From Massilia niastensis DSM 21313 (GTDB taxonomy: Bacteria; Pseudomonadota; Gammaproteobacteria; Burkholderiales; Burkholderiaceae_D), in NCBI RefSeq assembly GCF_000382345.1, contig NZ_KB908087.1, forward strand, positions 1 through 64,000: DNA of 64,000 nt, given 5' to 3'. Both the position numbers and the translations under genes were made by a program. Positions within the stretch are counted from its first letter, which is position 1. Each line of letters begins with the position of its first letter. This document shows, in pieces, positions 26,990-36,143 of this stretch. The notes beneath the pieces are model-generated. The model worked only from the letters and a program-made list of their open reading frames with translations, searched no databases and was not told the DNA's origin.

Positions 26990-27761
26990 CGCCGTCTCCG
27001 GTCGCTTCCAGGCCGGCCTGGCGGAACGCCGGGGCGCCGTTATTGATGAACAGGTAGCGCCGCGCCACCTCCTCCCTGGCAAGCCCCAGTCCTTCCAGCC
27101 AGTGCGACAGCGACCTGGTGTTCAGGTTCTCGGCCGGCCCGTAGCAGCCGTAGCAGTCGCGGCCGAAGGAAGGACACAATGCGCCGCAACCCGTGCGCGT
27201 GACCGGTCCCATGCAGGGAGAACCGTGCGCCACCATCACGCAGACATGCTGGCGCCGCTTGCACTCGAGGCATACCTTGTCCTCCTCCTCGGGAGGCATG
27301 ACGCCGGACAGCAGCGCACGCAGGGCGCCCAGCACCTGTCTTCCGTTCACCGGACATCCCCATAGTTCCAGGTCCACCTTGACATGCCGGGCGATCGGGG
27401 TGGAAGTGGCGAGGGTATCGATATATTCCGGACTGGCGTAAACGGCGTGCATCCAGGCTTTCGCATCGGCAAGCCCACGCAGTGCCTGCACACCACCGGC
27501 AGTGGCGCAGGCGCCGATCGTGACCAGCCAGGTGGCATGCGCGCGAACCTGCTGGATCCGGGCCAGATCATGTGCGGTCGAGATGCTGCCTTCCACGAAA
27601 GCGACATCGACGTGCTCGCTCTCCGCCACCGGCCCGGCTTCCGCGAAATGCACGATGTCGACCAGCTGCGCAAGTTGCAGCAGCGTCTCGCCAAGGTTCA
27701 GGAAAGCCAGCTGGCATCCGTCGCAGGAGCTGAACTTGTGTACTGCAATGCGCGGCTTCAT
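26982..27761 (-). CDS. Bidirectional [NiFe] hydrogenase, small (delta) subunit
   Basis: 259 residues; the start shares one base with the gamma stop (TGATG). It holds the Fe-S clusters that pass electrons between the active site and the diaphorase part: proximal cluster ligands in SSCDGCQLAF (C13, C16), IGACATAGG and LWGCPVNG, and further Cys in CLECKRR, CGALCPSFGRDCYGCYGP. There is no Tat signal, so it stays in the cytoplasm, as in group 3 enzymes. Confidence 0.92.
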   Translation of the reverse strand: MKPRIAVHKFSSCDGCQLAFLNLGETLLQLAQLVDIVHFAEAGPVAESEHVDVAFVEGSISTAHDLARIQQVRAHATWLVTIGACATAGGVQALRGLADAKAWMHAVYASPEYIDTLATSTPIARHVKVDLELWGCPVNGRQVLGALRALLSGVMPPEEEDKVCLECKRRQHVCVMVAHGSPCMGPVTRTGCGALCPSFGRDCYGCYGPAENLNTRSLSHWLEGLGLAREEVARRYLFINNGAPAFRQAGLEATGDGDD

Positions 27762-28591
27762 CAGAATCCCCTCACGTCGAACAGCGCCTTGACTTCCGGG
27801 TAGGCGAATACCGGTCCCTGGCGGCAGATGAAGGCCGGTCCGTACTGGCAATGGCCGCAATGCCCGAGTGCGCACTGCATGTTGCGCTCCATGCTGAGGT
27901 AGATATTGCCCTCCTCGATACCGCGTGCCCGCAGCGCCGTGACGCTCGCCCGCATCATGCCCTCGGGCCCGCACATCATGACCAGGGTGCGCTCCGGCGC
28001 GACGTGCGTCTCGCCGAATACCTCGGTGACCAGCCCGACATGCCAGGGCCATACCGGCCCGCCATGGTCCGCCGACAGCAGGACCTGGGTATCCGGCATG
28101 TCGGCCCAGACGGCGTAACGGTCGCGCCACAGCAGGTCGTCCGCATGCTTGACGCCCTGGATGATGGTCAGCCTGCCGAACGAGGAACGGCGCAGGGTGA
28201 CGTAGTTGATGGCCGAGACCACGGGTGCACACCCCAGTCCGCCGGTCAGTATCAGCACATCGTGGCCGATCGCCTGCTGCAGGGGCCAACCTCGTCCGTA
28301 CGGCCCACGCAGGCCGATGCGCTCGCCAACCTGCAGCTCCGCCATGCCGCGCGTGACGCGGCCGACGACGCGGATCGTGTGCAGGAGATGCTCGGGATCG
28401 TGCGGATCGGAGACGATCGAGATCGGCACCTCGCCCACTCCATACAGATAGAGCATGTTGAACTGGCCGGGAGCGAAACAATAGGCCCCGCGCGCAGCCG
28501 GATCGCTGAGCCTCAGCCGCAGCGTGAAGACGGACGGCGATTCCTGGATGCGCTCGACGATGTCCGCTTCCGCCGGCAGGTGGGGATTCAT
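27761..28591 (-). CDS. Hydrogenase FAD/NAD(P)-binding (gamma) subunit
   Basis: 276 residues from the ATG at 28591 (ATGA overlap with the beta stop). A ferredoxin-reductase-like FAD domain (FAPGQFNMLYL, PISIVSDP) precedes an NAD(P)-binding domain (LILTGGLGCAPVVSAINY, MMCGPEGMM), and the C-terminus has a [2Fe-2S] site of the dihydroorotate-dehydrogenase electron-transfer type (MQCALGHCGHCQYGPAFIC). It links the hydrogenase to NAD(P)H. Confidence 0.9.
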   Translation of the reverse strand: MNPHLPAEADIVERIQESPSVFTLRLRLSDPAARGAYCFAPGQFNMLYLYGVGEVPISIVSDPHDPEHLLHTIRVVGRVTRGMAELQVGERIGLRGPYGRGWPLQQAIGHDVLILTGGLGCAPVVSAINYVTLRRSSFGRLTIIQGVKHADDLLWRDRYAVWADMPDTQVLLSADHGGPVWPWHVGLVTEVFGETHVAPERTLVMMCGPEGMMRASVTALRARGIEEGNIYLSMERNMQCALGHCGHCQYGPAFICRQGPVFAYPEVKALFDVRGF

Positions 28592-29706
28592 GGGCCCCTC
28601 CCGCAGATCGCGTTCGCCTCTTCGGTGATATCGATCCCGACCGGACACCATGCGATGCAGCGCCCACAGCCGACACAGCCGCTGCGACCGAACTGGTCGT
28701 GCCAGCTGCCGAGCTTGTGGGTCAGCCACTGGCGGTAACGCAGGCGGGTGTCGGGGCGGACCGTCAAGCCGTGGATATGGCTGTGGCCACGGGTGAAGCA
28801 GGAATCCCACTCGCGCCCGTGCAGAGACTCGGTACCGTCGATGCGCGGCTGTTCCGACTCGCTGTGGCAAAAGCAGGTAGGACATACGGAAGTGCAGTTG
28901 CCGCAAGACAGGCATCGGTCTGCAACCTCATCCCAGCGTGAATGGTCGAGGTTGGCAAACAAGGCATCGCGCAGGTTACGTCCCGGCAGGCGCCTCGTCA
29001 TGGCCTGCTCGGCCCGCTCCGTCTGGCGCTGCGCTTCGGCGACCTGGTCGGGCATAGCGGCGCACAAGGCCAGGCCGGCCAGCATGTCCCGCCCCCGGTC
29101 GCTTCCACTTTGCGCCAGGAACCCATCGTCTCGTTCGTCGAGCACGATATCGAAACCCTGGACCGCGCGCGGACCATCCCCTGTCGAGGCGCAGAAGCAG
29201 GTGGCTGCGGGATGGCTGCAGTTCACCGCAACCAGGAACAGGCGGTCGCGGCGCTGGCCATAGAAGGGATCGGGCGCCGCGCCATGCGCGCCATGCAGGA
29301 AATGCTGGTCCTGTATCGCCAGCGCCGCGAGATCGCAGGCGCGCACCCCGAACACCGCCAGAGGCGGCCCCTGCGGCACGTCGCTGCTGAAATCGATGCT
29401 CCCATCGGGGCGCCGCCTAGCTCGCCATAACACCTCGCTCGGCGCGAACAGCAGCGGCTTGAGCGCCTGCGGGCCGCTGGCCCAGGCGAACGTGCGCGGA
29501 CTGGCGTTCCGGCTGAGGCGATAAGCTCCCGGCTCCTGTACATCGCTTACGCCCGCCGGCAATTGCGCCGCGTCCTTCAATGGAGCGAACACGATGGCGC
29601 CATCCCGCACCGTGGGGCCGATGCAGCGAAAGCCGGCGCCGGCGAGCGCGTCGATCAGGTCCTGCAAGCGCGCGCGCGGCATGAAGAGCTGTGGCAGGGT
29701 ATCCAT
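28588..29706 (-). CDS. Hydrogenase 4Fe-4S (beta) subunit
   Basis: 372 residues. The N-terminal two thirds match the sulfhydrogenase beta-subunit/DUF4445-free family (VFGVRACDLAALAIQD, NCSHPAATCFCASTGDG). Two C-terminal [4Fe-4S] motifs follow: CLSCGNCTSVCPTCFC and CVGCGRCIAWCPVG. It passes electrons between the gamma flavin subunit and the small subunit or ferredoxin-like partners. It starts 10 bp after hypE and overlaps the gamma gene by 4 bp. Confidence 0.88.
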   Translation of the reverse strand: MDTLPQLFMPRARLQDLIDALAGAGFRCIGPTVRDGAIVFAPLKDAAQLPAGVSDVQEPGAYRLSRNASPRTFAWASGPQALKPLLFAPSEVLWRARRRPDGSIDFSSDVPQGPPLAVFGVRACDLAALAIQDQHFLHGAHGAAPDPFYGQRRDRLFLVAVNCSHPAATCFCASTGDGPRAVQGFDIVLDERDDGFLAQSGSDRGRDMLAGLALCAAMPDQVAEAQRQTERAEQAMTRRLPGRNLRDALFANLDHSRWDEVADRCLSCGNCTSVCPTCFCHSESEQPRIDGTESLHGREWDSCFTRGHSHIHGLTVRPDTRLRYRQWLTHKLGSWHDQFGRSGCVGCGRCIAWCPVGIDITEEANAICGRGP

Positions 29707-29716
29707 CGTGCTTCCT

Positions 29717-30724
29717 TTAACAGATGCGTGGCAGCGGGTCGTCTTCCAGTTCTTCCAGCAGGCGCTCCCCGCCCAGGTCCGTTTGCAGCGTGACGGATGG
29801 ACTCGCCTTCGTCACGGCGCCGATCACGCGCGCCTCCCGGCCCTCGGGCAGATCACGCCATGCGGCGAGCGCGTCACGCGCCGCGTGCTCCGCCACCACG
29901 GCGACGATACGGCCTTCGCAGGCCAGGTACAGCGGGTCGTAGCCAAGCATGTCGCAGACCGAGCGCACCGCGGGACGAATCGGGATCGCGCTCTGGTCCA
30001 GCCTGATGCCCAGCCCGGTTGCGCGGCATATTTCGTGCGCGGCCGTCGCCAGTCCCCCGCGGGTCGGATCACGCATGAAGCGCAGGCCGGGCAGCGCCAG
30101 CAGCGCCTGCGCCAGGCCGAGCACATTGGCGCAGTCCGATTCCAGGTCGCCCGACAGGCCGAACTCTTCCCGCGCCAGCAGCACTGCGATCCCATGGTCG
30201 CCGACCGGCCCGCTGACGAGAATGCGGTCGCCAGCCCGCACCTGCGCCAGGCCGGGCAAGGCGCCGTGGGAACGCAGGCCGACGCCTGTGGTAATCAGAT
30301 ACAGGCCGCCCCCTTCCCCTCGGCGCACCACCTTGGTGTCGCCGGCGACCACCGCCGCCCCTGCGGCCCGGGCCGCGCGCGCCATGCTGGCGACGATCCG
30401 CTCCAGTTGCGCAGTCTCGAGCCCCTCTTCGATGATCGCACTCAGGGTCAGGTAATGCGGAATGGCGCCGGCCACCGCCAGGTCGTTCACCGTGCCGTTG
30501 ACCGCCAGCGCGCCAATGTCCCCTCCGGGAAACTCGAGCGGCTGCACGGTAAATGCGTCCGTGCTCAACACCAGTTCCCGCCCCGCGATCGGGACGGCCG
30601 CCGCGTCCGCCTCGGCATCGAGGTAGCGGTTCCCCAGATGGTGCAGGAACACGGCCTCGATCAGCTCGCGCATCAGGCGGCCGCCGTTGCCGTGGGCGAG
30701 CAGGATATGCCGGTCCTCGATCAT
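29717..30724 (-). CDS. hypE: Hydrogenase maturation protein HypE
   Basis: 335 residues from the ATG at 30724, overlapping the hypF stop by ATGA. It dehydrates a thiocarboxamide on its C-terminal Cys to the thiocyanate used for the cyanide ligands of the NiFe site. The PurM-like ATP fold is visible (GNGGRLMRELI, STDAFTVQPL, FMRDPTRGGLATAAHE) and the protein ends in the diagnostic PRIC. Partner of HypF, encoded next to it. Confidence 0.96.
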   Translation of the reverse strand: MIEDRHILLAHGNGGRLMRELIEAVFLHHLGNRYLDAEADAAAVPIAGRELVLSTDAFTVQPLEFPGGDIGALAVNGTVNDLAVAGAIPHYLTLSAIIEEGLETAQLERIVASMARAARAAGAAVVAGDTKVVRRGEGGGLYLITTGVGLRSHGALPGLAQVRAGDRILVSGPVGDHGIAVLLAREEFGLSGDLESDCANVLGLAQALLALPGLRFMRDPTRGGLATAAHEICRATGLGIRLDQSAIPIRPAVRSVCDMLGYDPLYLACEGRIVAVVAEHAARDALAAWRDLPEGREARVIGAVTKASPSVTLQTDLGGERLLEELEDDPLPRIC

Positions 30725-32997
30725 TGCCTTGCTCCGGCTTCGACCAGCTGGCCGAAAGACAGTGCGGCGTCGTTGCACGGCAGCCGCTCGGCCAGCCGCA
30801 CGTCGAATCCGTCGGCCGTCAGCAGTTGGAGCGCCGTTTCGGCAAGCCGCCGGTTCTGGAACACCCCGCCGGTGAGACCCACATGCCGCAGTCCATGCTC
30901 CCTGCGTACGGACCTGGCCTGCGCCAGCAAGCCGTGCGCCAGGCTGATGTGGAACACCGCAGCCCTCCTCGCGGCCGTTTGCCGCGCATCCATCAACGGC
31001 CTGATCAATGGCCCCCAGTCCATCTCCCACAGGCCCGCGCCGTTCTTTGCCACAGGCAGGGGCACCGGCGCGCCGTCTTCGCCTTCGGCGATCGCTTCGA
31101 GCCACATCGGCCCCTGCCCCTCATGGCTCGCCTCATCCAGCAGCCCGACCAGCGCCGCGGCGCCATCGAACAGACGCCCGGCGGCCGACGTGGTGCGGCA
31201 GTTGACACGCCGGCGCCAGGCCTGCAACACGAGCTCATGCTGGCCTTCGCGCCACGCGTGACCCGTCTCCCAGCACAAGGCCGCGGCGCTGCGCCAGGGC
31301 GCGCGTCCAGCCTGCTCCGCGCCGACCAGCCGAAACGGCCGCAGGCTCGCCACGCGCCGCCAGTCGCCCGGGGCGCCAGCGAAGGCCTCGCCTCCCCACA
31401 GCGAGCCATCGTCGCCCATCCCGATGCCGTCCCAGGCAAACACGAGCCAGCGCTCGACATCCGGATGTTCCGCAGCCAGCGCGGACGCATGGGCGCGATG
31501 ATGCTGCACTTTCAGCAAAGGCAGCCCCGAGGCCGCGGCCCAGCGTGTACTGGCATATCCCGGATGGGCGTCGCACGCGACCGCCGCTGGAGCAATGCCA
31601 TACAGCGCCTGCAGGTCGGCCGCCACCTGCTCGAAGACCGCGAGCGCGCGCGGGCTGTCCAGGTCGCCGACATGGGGCGCGACGATCGCCCGGTCGCGCC
31701 ATCCCAGCGCGAGGGTATTCTTCATGTGGCTGCCGGCAGCCAGCAGTGGCCGCGACAGCACGAACGGCAGCGCCACCTCGACCGGGGCCGCCCCCCGTCC
31801 CAGGCGGATCGGCCTTGGCCTGCCGGCGATCACGCGCAGGACGGAATCGTCGGCCGGCCTCGCAATGCGCCGGTCATGATGCAGGTAGCAGTCGGCGACG
31901 GCGGCCAGGCGCGCTTCGGCCTCGGCGGCGTCGGTCAGCACCGGCTCGCCGCTGATGTTGCCGGATGTGGCGACCAGGGGACGTCCGAAGGCCTGCAGCA
32001 GCAGGTGGTGCAACGGACTGTAGGGAAGCATCACGCCGACCTCGTTCAGTCCCGGGTGGATGCCCTGTGCCAGGCCCGAGCCCTCCCGCGCGCGGACGAG
32101 GACGATCGGGCGCGCGGGATCGAACAGCGCCGCATGCGCGGCCGGATCGAGGTCGAGCATCCGGCGCAGATATGCCGGGTCGGCGGGGAACATGAGTGCC
32201 AGCGGCTTGTGCGGGCGGTGCTTGCGCTGACGCAGGCGCGCCACGGCAGCCCCGCTGGTCGCGTCGGCCAGGAGATGGTAGCCGCCGAGTCCCTTTACCG
32301 CGACGATCCATCCCGCATGCAGATGCCCGATGGTGCGCGCCAGCGCGGCCGGGGTGTCTTCCACGAGAGGCGAGCCGGGCGCATGGAAGGCCAGGCGCGG
32401 ACCACATACGGGGCACCCGATCGGCTCTGCGTGGAAGCGGCGATTGCCGGGATCCTCGTATTCCGCGCGGCATGCCGCGCACATGGCGAACTGTTTCATC
32501 GTCGTGCGCTCGCGGTCATACGGCAGCCCCGTGATCACGGTATAGCGGGGACCGCATTGCGTGCAGTTGATGAAGGGATAGCGATACCGCCGGTCGTGCG
32601 GATCGTCCAGCTCGCGCACGCAGTCGTCGCAGCAAAAGCAGTCCGGGGGCAGGAAGATCTCCGCTTCCGCATCCGGCGCGCTGGCGATGATCCGGAAATC
32701 GGCGAAGCCGCCTGGCGGATGCGCGGCGCAGGATGCAAGCCGGGGGCGGGCCAGCGGTGGCGCCTCGGCCAGCAGTGCGTGCCCGAACTGCGCCAGCTCG
32801 CGCTGTGTTCCCTCCCCCACCACCACCACCCGGCCCGCGAGGTTTTGCACGAATCCCCGGATGCCGTAGGCGCAGGCGAGCCGGTAGACGAAGGGCCGGA
32901 ACCCGACGCCCTGCACCCGTCCGGCCAGCAACCAGCGCCGGCCTGCCATCAGCCCGTCCCCTGGCGCGTTCTCGACGCCGGCACCGGCGGTATCCAT
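30721..32997 (-). CDS. hypF: Carbamoyltransferase HypF
   Basis: 758 residues, full length. The N-terminal acylphosphatase domain (GRVQGVGFRPFVYRLA) is followed by two zinc-finger motifs (CDDCVREL...CTQCGPRY and CAACRAEY...CPVCGPRL), a YrdC-like domain (IVAVKGLGGYHLLADA, LVATSGNISGEPV) and a Kae1-like C-terminal domain (CDAHPGYAST, HHRAHASALAAEH). It transfers the carbamoyl group to HypE. The start lies 3 bp after hypD. Confidence 0.96.
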   Translation of the reverse strand: MDTAGAGVENAPGDGLMAGRRWLLAGRVQGVGFRPFVYRLACAYGIRGFVQNLAGRVVVVGEGTQRELAQFGHALLAEAPPLARPRLASCAAHPPGGFADFRIIASAPDAEAEIFLPPDCFCCDDCVRELDDPHDRRYRYPFINCTQCGPRYTVITGLPYDRERTTMKQFAMCAACRAEYEDPGNRRFHAEPIGCPVCGPRLAFHAPGSPLVEDTPAALARTIGHLHAGWIVAVKGLGGYHLLADATSGAAVARLRQRKHRPHKPLALMFPADPAYLRRMLDLDPAAHAALFDPARPIVLVRAREGSGLAQGIHPGLNEVGVMLPYSPLHHLLLQAFGRPLVATSGNISGEPVLTDAAEAEARLAAVADCYLHHDRRIARPADDSVLRVIAGRPRPIRLGRGAAPVEVALPFVLSRPLLAAGSHMKNTLALGWRDRAIVAPHVGDLDSPRALAVFEQVAADLQALYGIAPAAVACDAHPGYASTRWAAASGLPLLKVQHHRAHASALAAEHPDVERWLVFAWDGIGMGDDGSLWGGEAFAGAPGDWRRVASLRPFRLVGAEQAGRAPWRSAAALCWETGHAWREGQHELVLQAWRRRVNCRTTSAAGRLFDGAAALVGLLDEASHEGQGPMWLEAIAEGEDGAPVPLPVAKNGAGLWEMDWGPLIRPLMDARQTAARRAAVFHISLAHGLLAQARSVRREHGLRHVGLTGGVFQNRRLAETALQLLTADGFDVRLAERLPCNDAALSFGQLVEAGARQ

Positions 32998-33000
32998 GTC

Positions 33001-34113
33001 CTAGCCCTCGTCCGTGGCGGAAGCCGGCTGGCGCATCCTGCTTGCCCACCAGATCCGGCAGGCGCCTTCGTCGGACACCATGCACGGCCCGACCGGCGCG
33101 CGCGGCGTGCAGGCGCGTCCATAAAGCCGGCATTGGTCGGGATAGATCTGGCCGAGCACGACCTTCGCGCAATCGCAGCCCGGGGGCATCTGCCCGGCGC
33201 GCTTGCGCGAACCGTCTGCGGCGCCGGGAAACTGCAGCCGCGCGTCATGGGCAGCAAACGCCGGCCTCAGCTGGAAACCGGAGCGCGGGATGATCCCGAT
33301 GCCGCGCCAGTTCGCATCGGCGATGTCCATCACCTGGCGCAAGCGCTGCTGCGCCTGGAGATTGCCCTGCGCATGCACCACCTGGGGATAGCAATTGTCC
33401 AGGAAGCGCCGTCCTTCCACGACCTGTCGCAGCACCGAGCAGGTGGCGGCCAGCAGGCTGTCCGGCGTGAATCCGGCAACCGCGGCCGGCATCGCGTGCT
33501 TGTCGACCACGAAGCGCCACTCGTCGGAGCCCATGACGGCGGCAACATGGCCGGGCGCCAGCAGCGCGTCGAAGGATGGCTGCCCCGACGCCAGCAGCAT
33601 GGCCACCGCCGGCCAGGTGCGGCGCCCGGAGAGCAGCAGGGACAGGTTGTCGGGCGGCGCATCGAGCAGCATCGCCGCGACCGGCGCCGTCGTGGTCTCG
33701 AAGCCCGCCGCGAAGAAGACCACCGGGCGATCCGGATTGGCGCGGGCGATCCGGAGCGCCTCGAGCGGGGTGGCGATCGGCCTCACGTCCGCCCCTGCGC
33801 CGCGCGCCTGGTCGAGCGAACGCAGCTCACCCTTGGGCACATTGGCCGGCACCCGCAGCATGTCGCCGAATGCGAGCAGGATCACCCGCTGCTCGACCGC
33901 AAGCCGGATCGCTGCATGAATATCTTCCTCGGGGCATACGCAGACCGGGCAACCGGGACCGGGAATCAGCTCGACATCCGCTGGGAGGACGCTGCGCAGC
34001 CCCGCCATGGAGACTGTCCGCTCGTGGCCGCCGCAGACATTCATGATCCTGACCTTGTGCGGCAGCTTGAGCGCCCTGATCCTTTCCAGCCACTCCCCTG
34101 CGGATACGGTCAT
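33001..34113 (-). CDS. hypD: Hydrogenase maturation protein HypD
   Basis: 370 residues from the ATG at 34113 (ATGA overlap with hypB). It is the scaffold with HypC on which Fe(CN)2CO is built. Conserved blocks: MNVCGGHERTVSMAGLRS, LIPGPGCPVCVCPEEDI, FFAAGFETTTAP, and the C-terminal [4Fe-4S] cysteines (PPGCDCAKVVLGQIYPDQCRLYGRACTP). Complete and unremarkable. Confidence 0.96.
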   Translation of the reverse strand: MTVSAGEWLERIRALKLPHKVRIMNVCGGHERTVSMAGLRSVLPADVELIPGPGCPVCVCPEEDIHAAIRLAVEQRVILLAFGDMLRVPANVPKGELRSLDQARGAGADVRPIATPLEALRIARANPDRPVVFFAAGFETTTAPVAAMLLDAPPDNLSLLLSGRRTWPAVAMLLASGQPSFDALLAPGHVAAVMGSDEWRFVVDKHAMPAAVAGFTPDSLLAATCSVLRQVVEGRRFLDNCYPQVVHAQGNLQAQQRLRQVMDIADANWRGIGIIPRSGFQLRPAFAAHDARLQFPGAADGSRKRAGQMPPGCDCAKVVLGQIYPDQCRLYGRACTPRAPVGPCMVSDEGACRIWWASRMRQPASATDEG

Positions 34114-34862
34114 CGCGCCTCCTGCCGAAACCGGCCGCGGGCCGCATGCATACGGCGCAACCAGGCGAGCCATTCGTCCATCCCCATGTCCTTGCGCGCC
34201 GAAATCGACAATACGGGGGCATGACCGGCGATTTGGTGCATGAAGCGCCTGGCGCGCGACTCGTCGAAGTCGTCCAGGTACGGCAACAGATCGACCTTGG
34301 TGATCAGCAGCAGGTCGGCCGCACGGAACATGACCGGATACTTCGCCGGCTTGTCGTCGCCCTCGGTGACCGAGAGCAGGACGATGTCGTGGTGTTGTCC
34401 GAGGTCGAAGCTGGCGGGACAGACGAGGTTACCCACATTTTCGATGAACAGGATGTCCACCCGGTCGTGCGGCAGACGGTGCCAGGCGTCATGGACCATC
34501 GAGGCATCAAGATGGCAGGCGCTGCCCGTCGTGATCTGCACCACGGGCACGCCCTTGGCGCGAATGCGCCGGGCATCGTTCTCGGTTTCCAGGTCGCCGA
34601 CGATCACGGCAATGCGGTATTCATCCGACAGCGCGTCGATGCTTGCCTCCAGCAAGGCGGTTTTGCCGGCCCCGGGCGACGACATCAGATTGACGGCGAG
34701 CACATGGTTTGCATCAAAATGGCAGCGGTTGTGTTCAGCTGCCGTGTCGTTTTCGGAAAGCAGGCGGCGCAGCACCTCGACCCTCGACGTGCTGGCGCTG
34801 ACAGGTGCGTAGCGCACCCCGGGATTGACATCGGTCTTGCCACAGCCGCAGTCCGCGCACAT
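34110..34862 (-). CDS. hypB: Hydrogenase nickel incorporation GTPase HypB
   Basis: 250 residues from the ATG at 34862. The N-terminal CxxCGC nickel motif (MCADCGCGKTD) is present, with no long His-rich stretch. The G domain has MSSPGAGKTALLE (P-loop), GDLETENDA, and the metal site Cys-His in GSACHLDASM; VGNLVCPASFDLG follows. It loads nickel into the large subunit with HypA, encoded 26 bp upstream. Confidence 0.96.
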   Translation of the reverse strand: MCADCGCGKTDVNPGVRYAPVSASTSRVEVLRRLLSENDTAAEHNRCHFDANHVLAVNLMSSPGAGKTALLEASIDALSDEYRIAVIVGDLETENDARRIRAKGVPVVQITTGSACHLDASMVHDAWHRLPHDRVDILFIENVGNLVCPASFDLGQHHDIVLLSVTEGDDKPAKYPVMFRAADLLLITKVDLLPYLDDFDESRARRFMHQIAGHAPVLSISARKDMGMDEWLAWLRRMHAARGRFRQEAR

Positions 34863-34888
34863 CGCTCCTCCGCCAGGAAAACCTCCGC

Positions 34889-35239
34889 TCAGGCCGCGAA
34901 GACCAGGTCGACGCTCTCGCACAGCATCTCGTCACCGCCCACCAGCCGCGTGTCCGCGCTTCCGCATGTCCCGCATGCCAGTCGCTCGATCGTGGCCTCG
35001 CCGGTGGCGGCACAGGCCTGGCAGGTGATGCGAACCGGGACGGTCACAATGACCAGGTCGGCATCCTGCGCGCATGTGCCGGCACGGCATTGGTTGTACG
35101 CCGTTCGCAGCAGTGCCGGCTCGACGCCGGACAATGGTCCGAGCCGCAATGTGATCGTGCTCACTCCCGTCGCTCCGTGCTGCACTGCCAGGCGGGCGAC
35201 CTGTGCCAGCAACGCCTCGCAGATGGAAACCTCATGCAT
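34889..35239 (-). CDS. hypA: Hydrogenase nickel incorporation protein HypA
   Basis: 116 residues starting MHEVSICEALL, the invariant N-terminus whose His2 binds nickel. The zinc site uses CQAC and CGTC. It overlaps hypC by 8 bp. It works with HypB to deliver Ni. Confidence 0.95.
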   Translation of the reverse strand: MHEVSICEALLAQVARLAVQHGATGVSTITLRLGPLSGVEPALLRTAYNQCRAGTCAQDADLVIVTVPVRITCQACAATGEATIERLACGTCGSADTRLVGGDEMLCESVDLVFAA

Positions 35240-35474
35240 CCCGCCTCGCGATGTCATCCGGCCGCATCCGGTCGAGCATCTCCCAGATCGTCTGGGCCTC
35301 ATGGGCGACGATTTTCTGGATCGCGTATCCCACGTGCACAATGACGAAATCCCCTGGCTCGACCGAGCCAGGGGGCAGCAAATACAGGCTTACCTCCCGC
35401 TTGATGCCGCTTGCGGTGCAACGTGCCGTCTGGCCGTCGAGTTCATCGACCCGCATAGGGATGGCAAGGCACAT
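35232..35474 (-). CDS. hypC: Hydrogenase assembly chaperone HypC
   Basis: 80 residues beginning MCLAIPMRV, where the Cys after the initiator Met binds the Fe(CN)2CO precursor and the large subunit. It is the first gene of the long minus-strand run; the FNR-type promoter at 35520-35561 lies upstream. Confidence 0.95.
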   Translation of the reverse strand: MCLAIPMRVDELDGQTARCTASGIKREVSLYLLPPGSVEPGDFVIVHVGYAIQKIVAHEAQTIWEMLDRMRPDDIARRDA

Positions 35475-35519
35475 GGGAGACGCCGGGTGGTGGCATGGGA
35501 TTGACGAATGACGGTTCCG

Positions 35520-35561
35520 ATACTGTCACCGTGTGCAGATCCGCTGTTTGACGTAGATCAA
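35520..35561 (-). promoter_or_regulatory. FNR/ANR-type class II promoter for hypC and the hydrogenase operon
   Basis: The box TTGACGTAGATCAA spans 35548-35561. On the minus strand, exactly 22 nt after it, lies CAGTAT (35520-35525), a -10-like hexamer; this is the spacing of class II FNR-activated promoters (box centred at -41.5). The hypC start is 45 nt further down. No other promoter or terminator was seen before 21022, so it may drive all 14 genes. Confidence 0.72.
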
Positions 35562-35695
35562 AATAGGGAAAAATAACTCTGGCAGTAAAGTGGCAGACCA
35601 TCCCCGCCTCCATGGCATCGAAGCGCATCCGCAGTGCCAGCGCAACGGTCTTGCGTTCGACGTCCCGGCCGGTGCTGTCGGCGCACCGACCGCTT

Positions 35696-36133
35696 TCAGC
35701 CCGCCCTGTTCGCTGTTCCGTTCCGGACGCGCTCCACGACCTCGAACACCGCCATGCCGGCAAGCATGGAAACGGAGAACAGCAAGGGCTTTCCGCCACC
35801 TTGCGCCAGCGAAGCGAGCGCAGGTCCTGGGCAGTAGCCGGCCATTCCCCAGCCTGCACCGAATGTCAGGCTGCCCAGCACCAGGCGCCGGTCGATCCGG
35901 GTGGCGGTAGGCAAGCGCATGGCTTCGCCAAGCAGGGTGCGCCGCCGCCTGGCGCCCAACGCGAACCCCAGCGAGCCGACCAGTACGGCCCCACCCATGA
36001 CGAAGGCCAGCGACGGGTCCCAATCTCCGGCCAGATCCAGGAAGCCGAGGACTTTCGCGGGATTGGTCATCCCGGACACGATCAGCCCCAGGCCGAACAG
36101 CAGTCCGGACAGCAGTGCCATGATGATGTTCAT
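35696..36133 (-). CDS. YeeE/YedE-type membrane protein (DUF6691-like)
   Basis: 145 residues from the ATG at 36133, about four membrane helices. The central GWGMAGYCPGPALAS motif carries the single Cys typical of the second half of YeeE/YedE sulfur-transport proteins. It lies 10 bp after the first-half gene, so the two probably form one transporter for thiosulfate or reduced sulfur. Part of the BigR-type operon. Confidence 0.83.
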   Translation of the reverse strand: MNIIMALLSGLLFGLGLIVSGMTNPAKVLGFLDLAGDWDPSLAFVMGGAVLVGSLGFALGARRRRTLLGEAMRLPTATRIDRRLVLGSLTFGAGWGMAGYCPGPALASLAQGGGKPLLFSVSMLAGMAVFEVVERVRNGTANRAG

Positions 36134-36143
36134 GCCGTTCTCC

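Noticed and set aside
30553..34224. A 1223-codon plus-strand frame across hypE, hypF and hypD
   Set aside because: It runs across several overlapping, well-conserved hyp genes on the minus strand; its length reflects only lack of stops in GC-rich antisense DNA.
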